Counted from the stretch's first letter, positions 8,476-15,970 are shown. The stretch is 35,840 bases of DNA from Sphaerisporangium sp. (GCA_025964675.1 JAOPYI010000217.1:1-35840), one strand, 5' to 3'. Notes: generated from the sequence alone by a model not told the origin. Program-made: numbers and translations.

Positions 8476-8610
8476 ATGAGCAAGGCGCACACCGAGAAGC
8501 CGTTCGAGGACGTGATCGAGAGCACCCTGCTCAACTCCGGTTGGAGGAAGGGCAGCTCCTCCCACTACAACCGCGACCTCGGGTTCGACACCGGTGAGAT
8601 GTTCCCCTAG
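8476..8610 (+). pseudogene. Remnant of a type I restriction endonuclease subunit (HsdR N-terminus)
   Basis: A 44-codon frame from the ATG at 8476 to the TAG at 8608-8610 encodes MSKAHTEKPFEDVIESTLL followed by NSGWRKGSSSHYNRDLGFDT. The pattern FEDxIExxLLxxGW, then Yxx-x-LGxDT, is that of the extreme N-terminus of HsdR proteins, which are usually about 1000 residues. Only this short piece remains; the nuclease and helicase domains are absent and no hsdM or hsdS is near. It ends abruptly and the following bases resemble the end of an unrelated gene, so this looks like a deletion scar. It could still be translated as a short peptide, but I see no reason to expect a function. Confidence 0.65.
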
Positions 8611-8691
8611 CGCCGGTCAGCTCGCGACCACCCCGTCGTCCAAGAGCTCAGCGAGCTGGCGTGGCCCTCACCTGGGCGTCAAGGATGGTAG
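8611..8691 (+). pseudogene. Degraded C-terminal fragment of an acetoacetate decarboxylase-like gene
   Basis: Read in frame from 8611, the stretch gives SARDHPVVQELSELAWP. This matches IRLGNHPIAKELSELGLP near the C-terminus of the acetoacetate-decarboxylase-like gene upstream (nucleotides about 8234-8288), with clear DNA-level similarity between 8617-8665 and 8234-8280. No start, catalytic lysine or full domain is present. It follows the HsdR remnant directly, so two unrelated gene ends are joined here. Assignment rests on a short match. Confidence 0.5.
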
Positions 8692-9911
8692 GCGTCTCGG
8701 CAGGTGCGCGGCCCCCCGCCGAAGGCGTCGACGCAGAGTTGAGCGAACCAGCCGACCCCCGGCAGCATGAGCAGCCAACCGCCCAGCGCCCATCCAAGGT
8801 GAATGTGGGTCAGCACATGCGCGAACGCGGCCACCCCTTCAGCGTGGACGCCGTCGCCGCGCTCGTACGTCATCCGCCGCAGGCCCCAGGGATGGCTCTC
8901 GGCGGCCACTACCCGCAGCGCCACGGGTGCGTGCCGGACGATCCACTTCCCCACCTCGGAGCACTGCCCGCAGGTCGCGGCCACATAGATCGAGGCGGGC
9001 GGCATGGCGGGCCGTGCACGCGGCAGCCACGGCCGCACCTCGCGCCGGTAGTCGTCCCAGGCGCCGCCGAAGCGCCGCCCGAGGCTCTCGCGCTCGTGCC
9101 AGGACGCCAATCCGGCTCCATAGGCGAAGGAGACGACGGCCGCCGCCAGGAAGGCCACATCCAGCGGGGCCAGCACGACGTAACCCGCGGTCATCGCGAC
9201 CTGCATCGGGTTGCGCACGTAGGCGTAGGGTCCGCCGGTCACCAGCCGTGCCGGCGGATCGTACGGGAGCGGCGTCCCCCGGCCCACGACGGCGAACTCC
9301 CGTACGGCGGCCAGCCCGAGCACCATGGGAACAGCAAGCGCCTGTGCCACGAGCGCGAGCATCCACGCGGGCCGCCGCCACACGTCTGTCATCATGATGG
9401 GCGCCAACAGCCCGAACGCACCCGCGAGCACGACCTGGAACAGGGCCCTGGCCGGCAGCCTGTGCCCCGCCTCGGTCCAGCGGGCCAGCAGCAGCCCGGG
9501 CACCAGCCCGAACGCGATGGCCGACGCCTCCCCGGCGAGCCATAGCGGGCTCAGCACGACCACGGGATCGCCCAGCGGCATCAGCGCCAGGTCCGACCAG
9601 GCCAGCAGGGCCACGGTGAGGGGCAACGGCGAGCGCGGCGCCACCAGCGCGGGAATCGCACCCCACAGCAGCGCCCAACCGAGCAGCATGTCGGCCGGCA
9701 AGCCCGCGACGACCGCTCCCTGCGCGTGAAACTGCCACCACCCTCGCGAGACCGCCACCACGTTGACCGCGGAGAGAGCGAGCAGGTTCCAGGCGGTGGC
9801 CAGGATGGCGGCGGCGATGCGGGATTCGCCCGGCCGCCGCACGCGCGTGGCCACGATCAGGGCGATCATCGGCCCCATCAGCGCCACGCCGCGGATCAGA
9901 GCCGGGCTCAT
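8679..9911 (-). CDS. Membrane methyltransferase-like protein fused to a DCC-type thiol-oxidoreductase-like domain
   Basis: 410 residues. The first ~290 residues are hydrophobic with many membrane segments. They include LVTGGPYAYVRNPMQVAMT near 238-258, the signature of isoprenylcysteine carboxyl methyltransferase / phospholipid methyltransferase-like proteins, followed by the ExLGRRFGGAWDDYRREVRPW type C-terminal stretch of that family. A second domain (about 312-410) starts IYVAATCGQCSEVGKWI with a Cys-x-x-Cys and continues with LRRMTYERGDG and a terminal LPGVGWFAQLCVDAFGGGPR. This is the layout of DCC (DUF393) proteins. The role is unknown; methyl transfer and thiol redox are family-based inference. 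The start codon overlaps the stop of the upstream gene by 4 bp (ATGA), so the two are translationally coupled. Confidence 0.75.
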   Translation of the reverse strand: MSPALIRGVALMGPMIALIVATRVRRPGESRIAAAILATAWNLLALSAVNVVAVSRGWWQFHAQGAVVAGLPADMLLGWALLWGAIPALVAPRSPLPLTVALLAWSDLALMPLGDPVVVLSPLWLAGEASAIAFGLVPGLLLARWTEAGHRLPARALFQVVLAGAFGLLAPIMMTDVWRRPAWMLALVAQALAVPMVLGLAAVREFAVVGRGTPLPYDPPARLVTGGPYAYVRNPMQVAMTAGYVVLAPLDVAFLAAAVVSFAYGAGLASWHERESLGRRFGGAWDDYRREVRPWLPRARPAMPPASIYVAATCGQCSEVGKWIVRHAPVALRVVAAESHPWGLRRMTYERGDGVHAEGVAAFAHVLTHIHLGWALGGWLLMLPGVGWFAQLCVDAFGGGPRTCRDAYHP

Positions 9912-10804
9912 CGTGTGAACGTCCCCGCCAGGTACTCGGCGGCCTGCCCGGCCGCGAACCGCTGAAGCGGGCCGAAGTACCAGGCGGGATCGAAGGTCCT
10001 GCGGTAGCGCAGCCGGACGCTCAGCTGTGTGCGCGTCCAGGTGAACTCGGCCTCTCGCAGATCGAGCCAGCGAGCCAGAGTCGTGTCCCGTACGACCTCG
10101 AACACGACCCGCCCCGGCGACCGCTCGCTCACGCGCAGACTCATCGACCGGGGCTCGGCCACGGCTCCTATGCCAAGAGAGCGACGCGGGGTGAACGTGA
10201 TCTCGCGGGTGGCGCCGACCTGCAGTCCCTGACCTCGCGCGGCCAGCGGCTGGGGGAAACCCATCCGCAGGAAGGGCGACTCGAACGCGACGAACACCGG
10301 CGGCGCGGTCAGCGCGCGCTCGACGTCCACCGCGCCGACCACGCGGATCGCGCTCACCTCCTCGCCCCGGGGCAGGGACGTGGCGCCGGTGGCGCCCTCG
10401 GCCATGGCGAGCAGGAGCAACGGCACAACGATCATGTTCACGCCGCGACGCCGGCGGTAGAACTCGACCAGCCCCCCGACGACCAGGCCGACGACATAGA
10501 AGAGCGGCGCGGCGAAGACCAGGCAGACGATCCCCTCGCCGAGCAGCGGGCCCGCCAGTGCAAGCCCGATCGTGATGGTGGCCATGATCAGTCCGGTGGC
10601 GGACCTTGGCCGCACTGTGAGTGCGACGGTGATCGCGATGACGGCGGGGATGCCGACGTAGAACACCGCCGTCTGCTCGAGACGCCCCGCGTGCAGCACC
10701 TTGTAGACCACCATCGCCGCGAACAGGGCCGCGAGCACGCCCGCCAGAATCCGGCGCGCTCGCTTCTCGTCCTTCTGGTCGGGTTCCACCACGGCCTCTT
10801 TCAT
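9908..10804 (-). CDS. Membrane protein of unknown function with C-terminal soluble domain
   Basis: 298 residues, not recognised as a named family. Five hydrophobic segments occupy roughly residues 19-165 (for example ILAGVLAALFAAMVVYKVL and GIVCLVFAAPLFYVVGLVVGGLV). A predicted soluble domain of about 130 residues follows. It is rich in beta-like alternation (REITFTPRRSLGIG, GRVVFEVVRDTTLARWLDL) and ends ATWYFG-like: DPAWYFGPLQRFAAGQAAEYL. The soluble part could be a lipid- or polyketide-binding (SRPBCC-like) fold, but that is only an impression. It is the first gene of a two-gene operon, divergent from a TetR regulator with only 63 bp between starts. A palindrome covers its likely promoter, so repression by that regulator is likely. 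Confidence 0.8.
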   Translation of the reverse strand: MKEAVVEPDQKDEKRARRILAGVLAALFAAMVVYKVLHAGRLEQTAVFYVGIPAVIAITVALTVRPRSATGLIMATITIGLALAGPLLGEGIVCLVFAAPLFYVVGLVVGGLVEFYRRRRGVNMIVVPLLLLAMAEGATGATSLPRGEEVSAIRVVGAVDVERALTAPPVFVAFESPFLRMGFPQPLAARGQGLQVGATREITFTPRRSLGIGAVAEPRSMSLRVSERSPGRVVFEVVRDTTLARWLDLREAEFTWTRTQLSVRLRYRRTFDPAWYFGPLQRFAAGQAAEYLAGTFTR

Positions 10805-10808
10805 CGAA

Positions 10809-10832
10809 CGATTTAATCAGTCGATTAAACCG
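10809..10832. promoter_or_regulatory. Palindromic operator, probably for the adjacent TetR regulator
   Basis: CGATTTAATC at 10809-10818 and GATTAAACCG at 10823-10832 are inverted repeats with 9 of 10 matches around AGTC; the inner TTTAATC/GATTAAA arms are perfect. On the minus strand the palindrome includes TTAAAT six bases before the ATG at 10804, a -10-like position for a leaderless transcript. On the plus strand it ends one base before the TATGAT of the tetR promoter. A repressor bound here would block both genes. Confidence 0.7.
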
Positions 10833-10838
10833 TATGAT
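10833..10838 (+). promoter_or_regulatory. -10 element of the tetR-type gene
   Basis: TATGAT matches the TATAAT consensus at 5 of 6 positions and lies 29 bases before the ATG at 10868. The spacing leaves room for the ribosome site at about 10858-10866 in a short leader. The -35 region would fall inside the palindrome. Confidence 0.5.
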
Positions 10839-10867
10839 TAGCAGGCACGGCGGCGCAAGGGGGGACC

Positions 10868-11482
10868 ATGACCAAGCAGACGGGCGCGGAGACGCGCGAA
10901 CGGCTTATCGACGCGGCGGCGCGCACGTTGTGTTCCGAGGGGTACGCCGGGACCAGCGCCCGCACCATCGCCAGGGCCGCGGAGGTCAACTCGGCGCTGG
11001 TCTTCTATCACTTCGGCGGCGTCGATCCGCTGCTCCTCGCCGCGCTCGACCGCTCCTCAGAGCAGCGGATGGCGGCCTACCAGGTGGCCGTGGACAGAGC
11101 CCGTACGCTCGAGGAGCTGGTCGAGGTCGCGACCGACATCTACCGCGCCGACCTCGAGGGCGGGCACATCACGCTCTTCTCCGAGCTGGTCGGCGCCAGC
11201 ATCGCCCGCCCCGAGCTACGCGAGGAGATCGTCAAGAGGGCGGAGCCGTGGATCGACTTCATCGAGCAGACCCTCGACCGGGTCATCGGCGGGTCGCCGC
11301 TGGCCAAGCTCCTGCCGCCGCGTGACCTGGCTTACGCGTCCATCACGTTCTACCTCGGGGTGAACCTCTTCACCCACCTCGATGCGGACCGCTCGCGCAC
11401 CGAGGCGCTCTTCGCGCTCGCGGAACGCGTCGCACCCCGAGCCAAGCTACTCACCGTACGACTACCGCGCCGCCGCGGGTAG
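10868..11482 (+). CDS. TetR/AcrR family transcriptional regulator
   Basis: 204 residues from an ATG preceded by a strong AAGGGGGGA ribosome site. The N-terminal helix-turn-helix is clear: ETRERLIDAAARTLCSEG, then YAGTSARTIARAAEV, then NSALVFYHFGGVDPLLLAAL. This matches the TetR pattern, with the recognition-helix Tyr-His-Phe at about residues 42-46. The C-terminal ligand and dimer domain (about 60-200) shows no named subfamily. It is divergent from the two-gene membrane operon (ends at 8679), and the shared palindrome at 10809-10832 suggests it represses itself and that operon. The ligand is unknown. The gene converges with a glycosyltransferase gene, with 39 bp between stops. Confidence 0.93.
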   Translation: MTKQTGAETRERLIDAAARTLCSEGYAGTSARTIARAAEVNSALVFYHFGGVDPLLLAALDRSSEQRMAAYQVAVDRARTLEELVEVATDIYRADLEGGHITLFSELVGASIARPELREEIVKRAEPWIDFIEQTLDRVIGGSPLAKLLPPRDLAYASITFYLGVNLFTHLDADRSRTEALFALAERVAPRAKLLTVRLPRRRG

Positions 11483-11521
11483 GACTCCGCGGCTGCGGCG
11501 CGGGATCCAGCCCGGACTTTG

Positions 11522-12421
11522 TCAGACGATGGGGGGGCGGCCGAGGCGGAGCATGCGCCAGGCGGTGCGCCAGGCCATCGGGCGGCGTTCTCCGGCGGAC
11601 TGCTGGAAACCTTCCTTGAAGCCCCGGAACCACGATCTGATGGCCAGCGAGGACCGCTCCCGCACGAGCGTCAGCACGACCCAGTCGAGGAGGTAGAGGA
11701 CCGCCAGTGCCCACGGAAGGTTGCGGCGGGCCAGCCAGACCCGGTTGCGCGCGTTCAGCCGGTAGAAGTCGGCGTGGCGCGTCGGTGGGACCTGCGGGTG
11801 GTACATGACGGCGTCCGCGTCGTACTCGATGCGGTAGCCCTCCCCGAGGAGGCGCCAGGCCAGGTCGGTCTCCTCATGGGCATAAAAGAAGCGGCCCGGA
11901 AGGCCGCCGACCTGCAGGAACGCCGCGCGCCTGATGGCGCAGGCGCCGCCTAGGAAGGTCGTCACCGGTGAGGATCGCTGCGGGTCGCCGGCGCGCAGCC
12001 GGGGCACGTGGCGCCGCTGGCCGACGCCGCCGTCGGGGTCCATGACGCGGAAGGAGATCACCGCGAGGTCGGGCTCGGCGGCGAACCGCTCCCGGACGTG
12101 CGCGGCCACCTTGTCGTCGGCGTACCAGCCGTCGTCGTCCAGGAACAGCACGACGTCGCCCGTGCACTCGCGGACCCCGTGGTTGCGGCCCTCGGGGATG
12201 CCGACGTTGTGCGGGATGCGCACGATGCGCACGGAGGCGGAGCCGGGCTTGGAGAAGTCGGCCAGCCGGGGCACGTCAGCGCCGTTGCCGACGACCACGA
12301 CCTCGACGTCGCCGTCGGTCTGCGTCAGCGCGGACTCGACAGCCCGGTCGAGCTCGGCGACCCGGTTGCCCATGGTGAGGATGACACACGAGATCTTCAA
12401 CGCGTCATCGCCTGGACGCAC
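11522..12421 (-). CDS. Family 2 glycosyltransferase (GT-A fold)
   Basis: 299 residues from a GTG at 12421. A TTG at 12400 would give MKISCVILTMGNR, the usual N-terminus of this family, so the true start may be there. The GT-A domain shows ISCVILTMGNR (nucleotide-binding strand), VGIPEGRNHGVRECTGDVVLFLD with the DDD metal site at about residues 94-96, and a later FYAHEETDLAWRLL carrying the catalytic-base-like Glu/Asp. The C-terminus has a hydrophobic segment (LPWALAVLYLLDWVVLTLV, about 233-251) and a basic tail, so it is probably membrane-attached. Rhamnosyl- and galactofuranosyl-transferases of wall polymers look like this, but the sugar cannot be assigned. It is transcribed in the same direction as the CDP-alcohol phosphotransferase group upstream of it, after a 189-bp gap. 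Confidence 0.87.
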   Translation of the reverse strand: MRPGDDALKISCVILTMGNRVAELDRAVESALTQTDGDVEVVVVGNGADVPRLADFSKPGSASVRIVRIPHNVGIPEGRNHGVRECTGDVVLFLDDDGWYADDKVAAHVRERFAAEPDLAVISFRVMDPDGGVGQRRHVPRLRAGDPQRSSPVTTFLGGACAIRRAAFLQVGGLPGRFFYAHEETDLAWRLLGEGYRIEYDADAVMYHPQVPPTRHADFYRLNARNRVWLARRNLPWALAVLYLLDWVVLTLVRERSSLAIRSWFRGFKEGFQQSAGERRPMAWRTAWRMLRLGRPPIV

Positions 12422-12610
12422 GGAGAACGCATGGAATCATGATCACCGAGTCTTGGTAAGCGGGCCATCCGGCTTGTGTCTGCATACTGCGAAATAAGGG
12501 TATCGGAACTGCCAGCAAACGCTTGCCAAACATTGACCGGGAATTCGGCGGGGGCTCTTGACAGAGATAGGACGCCGGAGAGCCGCCTCAGGTTCCGAAG
12601 CTTTCTCATC
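12422..12610. other. Intergenic region upstream of the GT2 gene with a LacI-like palindrome
   Basis: This gap is less GC-rich than its surroundings. It contains GCAAACGCTTGC at 12515-12526, an imperfect palindrome (5 of 6 per arm) around a central CpG, which is the form of LacI-family operators. No LacI gene is in the window. It probably carries the GT2 promoter, but I cannot name a convincing -35/-10 pair. Confidence 0.3.
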
Positions 12611-13378
12611 TCACGCAAGCCGCCTCGACGCCAGGATGCTCACGAGGTGGAGAACCGTCTGGAGCCCGGCGAAGATCACGCACGCCACCATCAGCACCTG
12701 GGTCGCGGTCACACCCCCCGCCACGGCGTCCCAGACGGCGGCGATCACGGCGATGATCGACAGCTCCACGGCCTGGATGACCCGGTGGAAGCGCAGCGCC
12801 CCAACTACCTTCCTCGCCATGCCGAGGCGGCGCGACTGGAAGTGCTCGGCCGCCGCCTCCGTGGTCGCGACCAGGCCCGAGCGGGCGCGGGCGACGTCGA
12901 CCAGGTCGGTCTCCGACTTGATCAGGATGGCCCCGAGCGCGGCGGCGAAGCCGAGCACGGTGTACCAGTCGGGCAGCGTGGCGGAGGCCCGGAACCCGAG
13001 CCCGATCAGCAGGGCCGCCTCGGCGAAGTAGTGGCCGACACGGTCGAGGTACACCCCGGTGATCGAGGTGCGGTTCGTCCACCTCGCCAGCTCGCCGTCG
13101 GAGCAGTCGAGCAGCAGGTAGACCTGGATCAGCACCGCCGCCGCGACGGCCGCCCACAGGCCCGGGAGGGCCAGCACGGCGCCCGCGAGCAGCCCGGCCA
13201 GGATCATCAGGCCGGTGACCTGGTTGGGCGTGAGCGGCGTGCGTGCCAGTGCCCACGTGACGTAGATCGACAGCTTGCGCATGTAGAGCGCGCCGGCCCA
13301 GTGCTCGCCGGAGTTGCGGTCCATGGTGGTCTGCGGCTGGGCGACCGCGCGCAGCTCAATGACCGACGGCCCGGACAT
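12611..13378 (-). CDS. CDP-alcohol phosphotransferase family membrane protein (variant active site)
   Basis: 255 residues from the ATG at 13378; a GTG at 13396 is an in-frame alternative adding 6 residues. CDP-alcohol phosphotransferases move a phospho-alcohol from a CDP-linked donor to a second alcohol. The signature D-x2-DG-x2-AR-x8-G-x3-D-x3-D is present as LLDCSDGELARW (D91, D94, A98, R99), then G108 and D112. The fourth Asp, the proposed catalytic base, is His116 (LDRVGHYF). About six membrane segments surround it. The 5' end overlaps the end of the G1PDH-like gene by 23 bp, showing tight coupling. With the dehydrogenase and nucleotidyltransferase genes upstream it forms a plausible make-activate-transfer set. 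The arrangement recalls the IPCT/DIPP-synthase pair that makes phosphodiester-linked polyols in thermophiles. Confidence 0.87.
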   Translation of the reverse strand: MSGPSVIELRAVAQPQTTMDRNSGEHWAGALYMRKLSIYVTWALARTPLTPNQVTGLMILAGLLAGAVLALPGLWAAVAAAVLIQVYLLLDCSDGELARWTNRTSITGVYLDRVGHYFAEAALLIGLGFRASATLPDWYTVLGFAAALGAILIKSETDLVDVARARSGLVATTEAAAEHFQSRRLGMARKVVGALRFHRVIQAVELSIIAVIAAVWDAVAGGVTATQVLMVACVIFAGLQTVLHLVSILASRRLA

Positions 13379-14414
13379 ATTCCTCCACCCGGTCACGCGC
13401 CTCCGCCTCGGAGAGGCGCAGGTGCTCCAGAATCGTGTATCGCCCGGGACGGGTCGACGGTGCCAGCATCACCGCGGCGGTGAACTGCTCGGCCGTCAGG
13501 CCGACGTCGCCAGGGGTGACCGGCAGGTCATGGCCGCGCAGGCAGTCGGACACCAGCGAGAGCCGGCGCTCGTCCTCGCGCAGGAAGAAACAGAAGGCCG
13601 CTCCGACTCCGGCGAGCTCGCCGTGGTTGGAGGTGCCTGGATAGAGCTGATCCACGGCATGCAGGATCTCATGATCTCCACCACTGCCGGGACGGGACGA
13701 ACCCGCGACCACCATGGACATGCCCGACAGGATCAGCGACTCGGCCAGGACCGTCAGGAACGCGTCGGACTCGATCGAGTCGGTGCGCCCGAGCACGGCC
13801 TCGGCGCTGGTGCGCGCCATGGCGACGGCCAGGCCGTCGATGGGCTCGCCGCGCTCGACGTTGCCGAGCTGCCAGTCCTCGATCGCCGACAGGTTGCTGA
13901 TCACATCGCCCGCGCCCGCCCGTACGAGCGAGGGGGGCGCGCCGTGCACGAAGTCGAGGTCGACCAGGATCGCCAGGGGCATCGGAACGCCGAACGACCC
14001 CTTGCCGGCCTCGTGCTCCAGCGAGGAGACGGGCGAGCAGATGCCGTCGTGGGAGAGGTTCGTGGCCACGGCGACCATCGGGATGCCGGCGAGCGACGCG
14101 GCGTACTTCGTCACGTCGATCGTCTTGCCTCCGCCGATGCCTACCACGGCTTCGTACGCGCCCTTGCGCAGGTCGGCGCCGAGCGAGACGGCGGCGTCCA
14201 CCGAGCCGTCCGGCACCCGGAACACCTCGGCCTCGCCCAGCGTGGGCGCGATCATGCTGGAGATGTGGTCGCCCTGCCCCGCGCCGACCGCGACCGCGAC
14301 CCGGCCGGAGGTGGCCACCCGGCTGTCGGCGAGCAACGCGCCGAGCTGCGCCACCGCGCCGCGGCGGACCTCGACGGTCAGCGGGGCCATGAGCATTCGT
14401 GCTAGGAGCGGCAT
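13356..14414 (-). CDS. sn-Glycerol-1-phosphate dehydrogenase-like (EgsA/AraM-type) enzyme
   Basis: 352 residues; the ATG at 14414 follows an AAGGGAG ribosome site. The fold is that of metal-dependent group III alcohol dehydrogenases. GIGGGKTIDVTKYAA at about 92-106 binds NAD(P). ATNLSHDGICSPVSS at 117-131 is the characteristic glycerol-1-phosphate dehydrogenase loop. The metal ligands are Asp170 (GAGDVISNLS), His248 (SGGDHEILHA) and His264 (GTSNHGELAG). EgsA-type enzymes reduce dihydroxyacetone phosphate to sn-glycerol-1-phosphate. Related enzymes act on other ketose phosphates, so the exact substrate is open. The gene overlaps the CDP-alcohol phosphotransferase gene downstream and follows the nucleotidyltransferase gene by 58 bp, which argues for one pathway making and using an activated polyol phosphate. 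Confidence 0.88.
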   Translation of the reverse strand: MPLLARMLMAPLTVEVRRGAVAQLGALLADSRVATSGRVAVAVGAGQGDHISSMIAPTLGEAEVFRVPDGSVDAAVSLGADLRKGAYEAVVGIGGGKTIDVTKYAASLAGIPMVAVATNLSHDGICSPVSSLEHEAGKGSFGVPMPLAILVDLDFVHGAPPSLVRAGAGDVISNLSAIEDWQLGNVERGEPIDGLAVAMARTSAEAVLGRTDSIESDAFLTVLAESLILSGMSMVVAGSSRPGSGGDHEILHAVDQLYPGTSNHGELAGVGAAFCFFLREDERRLSLVSDCLRGHDLPVTPGDVGLTAEQFTAAVMLAPSTRPGRYTILEHLRLSEAEARDRVEEYVRAVGH

Positions 14415-14472
14415 GCGCGCTCCCTTACGGTCGTCGTTCCGTCGACCGGCCTAGAGCCGGTGGACGGCTCGG

Positions 14473-15207
14473 CTAGTAGGTGCACGCGATCTCCCGGGCC
14501 TTCGCGAGGTCGTCGTGGTTGTCGACCTCGACCCAGTCGACCTTGCCGATGGGGGCGACGGCGATCTTCTCGCCACGGGTCACCATCTCGCCGTACCCGT
14601 CCTCGTAGTAGAGCTGGGGGTCGCGCTCGAAGGTGGCCTTCAGCGCGTCGGCGAGGCGCTCGGCGGCTCCCGCGCGGATCAGGGTGGCGCCGATGTACTC
14701 GCCGAAGGACTCGGACGGGTCCATCAGCTTGGTGATGCGCCGCAGGTGGCCCGCCTCGTCGAGCGTGACCTTCATCTCCTCGTCGGCGAGCGACTTGACG
14801 TTGTCGACGGCGAGCAGGATGTCGCTGGTCACCGGGGCCTCCAGCAGCGTGCGCTCGACCGAGACCGGGTGGACGGTGTCGCCGTTGACCAGGAGCGCGC
14901 CCTCGGAGAAGTGGTCACGCGCGCACCACAGGGAGTATGCGTTGTTCCACTCCTCCGCCTTGTCGTTGTGCACGAGTGTGAGTTTCACGTCGTGCCGCCG
15001 CTCGAGCTCCGCCTTGCGGTCGTGGACGGCCTGCGCCGCGTAGCCGATGATCACCACGACGTCCCTGAGGTCGACCGCCGCGAGGTTCCGCAGGGCGATG
15101 TCAAGGATCGTGGTTTCTCCGTCGACCGGCACGAGCGCCTTGGGCAGCGTGTCGGTGTACGGCCGCAGGCGTCGTCCGGCCCCGGCGGCCAGCACCATTC
15201 CCAGCAA
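14473..15207 (-). CDS. Sugar/polyol-phosphate nucleotidyltransferase, LicC/IPCT-like (probable cytidylyltransferase)
   Basis: 244 residues from a TTG at 15207, chosen because GAGGGG lies 7 bases upstream and the protein then starts MLGMVLAAGAGRRLRPYTD. The frame is open further upstream, but no family sequence is there. The nucleotide-binding signature is LAAGAGRRLRPYT...LPKALVPV (Lys23). Metal-binding Asp110 is in LLVNGDTVHP and Asp229 in VDWVEVDNHDD. EEWNNAYSLW at about 85-94 resembles the N-x-YSL segment of LicC and inositol-phosphate cytidylyltransferases, which favours CTP as co-substrate. It would activate the polyol phosphate made by the dehydrogenase encoded next. It is the first gene of a run of three or four genes on this strand. 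Confidence 0.87.
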   Translation of the reverse strand: MLGMVLAAGAGRRLRPYTDTLPKALVPVDGETTILDIALRNLAAVDLRDVVVIIGYAAQAVHDRKAELERRHDVKLTLVHNDKAEEWNNAYSLWCARDHFSEGALLVNGDTVHPVSVERTLLEAPVTSDILLAVDNVKSLADEEMKVTLDEAGHLRRITKLMDPSESFGEYIGATLIRAGAAERLADALKATFERDPQLYYEDGYGEMVTRGEKIAVAPIGKVDWVEVDNHDDLAKAREIACTY

Positions 15208-15344
15208 CGTGCACCCCTCAATCAAGCCAGAATCTGTAGGCCAAAGGTTAGTTGCCTGCAGGTGGTGATCGTGTAATCCGATGTTCACCTATTCCGTAAC
15301 AACACCAATCGTTGGCATTGACCGATCGCATCGGAGGGGGGCCT

Positions 15345-15968
15345 TCAGTCCTGCCCGCCGAGGTCGGCCGCCTCTACCCCGGATCGTGGCGCGGCGAGCC
15401 AGCAGGTGACGCTCTCCCAGCAGAACAGCCCCGTGAGGTAGACCGCGGCCAGCGCGAAGACGGGCGTGACGACGCCCAGCAGGGCGCCCATGGCCACCAG
15501 GAGCATCCGGCCCTCCCAGCCGAGCCCCGCCGATGCGAGCCAGGCGGGCGGGTAGACGTGCTGCCGGCAGCGGTAGACGACGTCGTAGTGGTGGAACAGC
15601 ATCGCGCCGAGCACGGCGAACAGGAGCACCCTCGGCACGTCGCACGAGAAGCCCACGCAGGCGATGAAGCCGTACTCCGTGAGCCGGAGGATCGGCGGCA
15701 CCAGCCAGTCGAGCCGCCCATCGTGTGGATGGGAACTGCCCGGGCCCGCGAGCAGCAACGCCACGGCGGGCGCGAAGACGGACGGCCCGTCGGCGCCCGC
15801 GACGCCGAGGAACAGCATCACGCCGGTCACGAACGCCCCGGCGAGCGCGGGCGGCAGCGGCGGCAACTGCCCCGCGACGAGCAGGCCCATGCCGCGCGCC
15901 AGCACCCCGTCGTCGCGGTACGTCACCACGGAGCTGCTCGGCACCGGCGCCATGTGCACCCTGGTCAT
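15345..15968 (-). CDS. Small polytopic membrane protein, DUF5941-like
   Basis: 207 residues from the ATG at 15968, just 2 bases after the stop of the upstream CDP-alcohol phosphotransferase gene. The start is MTRVHMAPVPSSS, followed by VTYRDDGVLARGMGLLVAGQLPPLPP and then four to five membrane segments (LAGAFVTGVMLFLGVAG, LTEYGFIACVGFS, VLLFAVLGAMLFHHYDVVYR, MLLVAMGALLGVVTPVFALAAVYLTGLF). The RDDG...GQLPPLPP start and HHYDVVYR helix look like the C-terminal domain of actinobacterial proteins annotated DUF5941, which I recall as fused to a CDP-alcohol phosphotransferase; that name is from memory. Here the two parts are separate coupled genes. The function is unknown and probably accessory to the phosphotransferase. 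Confidence 0.75.
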   Translation of the reverse strand: MTRVHMAPVPSSSVVTYRDDGVLARGMGLLVAGQLPPLPPALAGAFVTGVMLFLGVAGADGPSVFAPAVALLLAGPGSSHPHDGRLDWLVPPILRLTEYGFIACVGFSCDVPRVLLFAVLGAMLFHHYDVVYRCRQHVYPPAWLASAGLGWEGRMLLVAMGALLGVVTPVFALAAVYLTGLFCWESVTCWLAAPRSGVEAADLGGQD

Positions 15969-15970
15969 GA

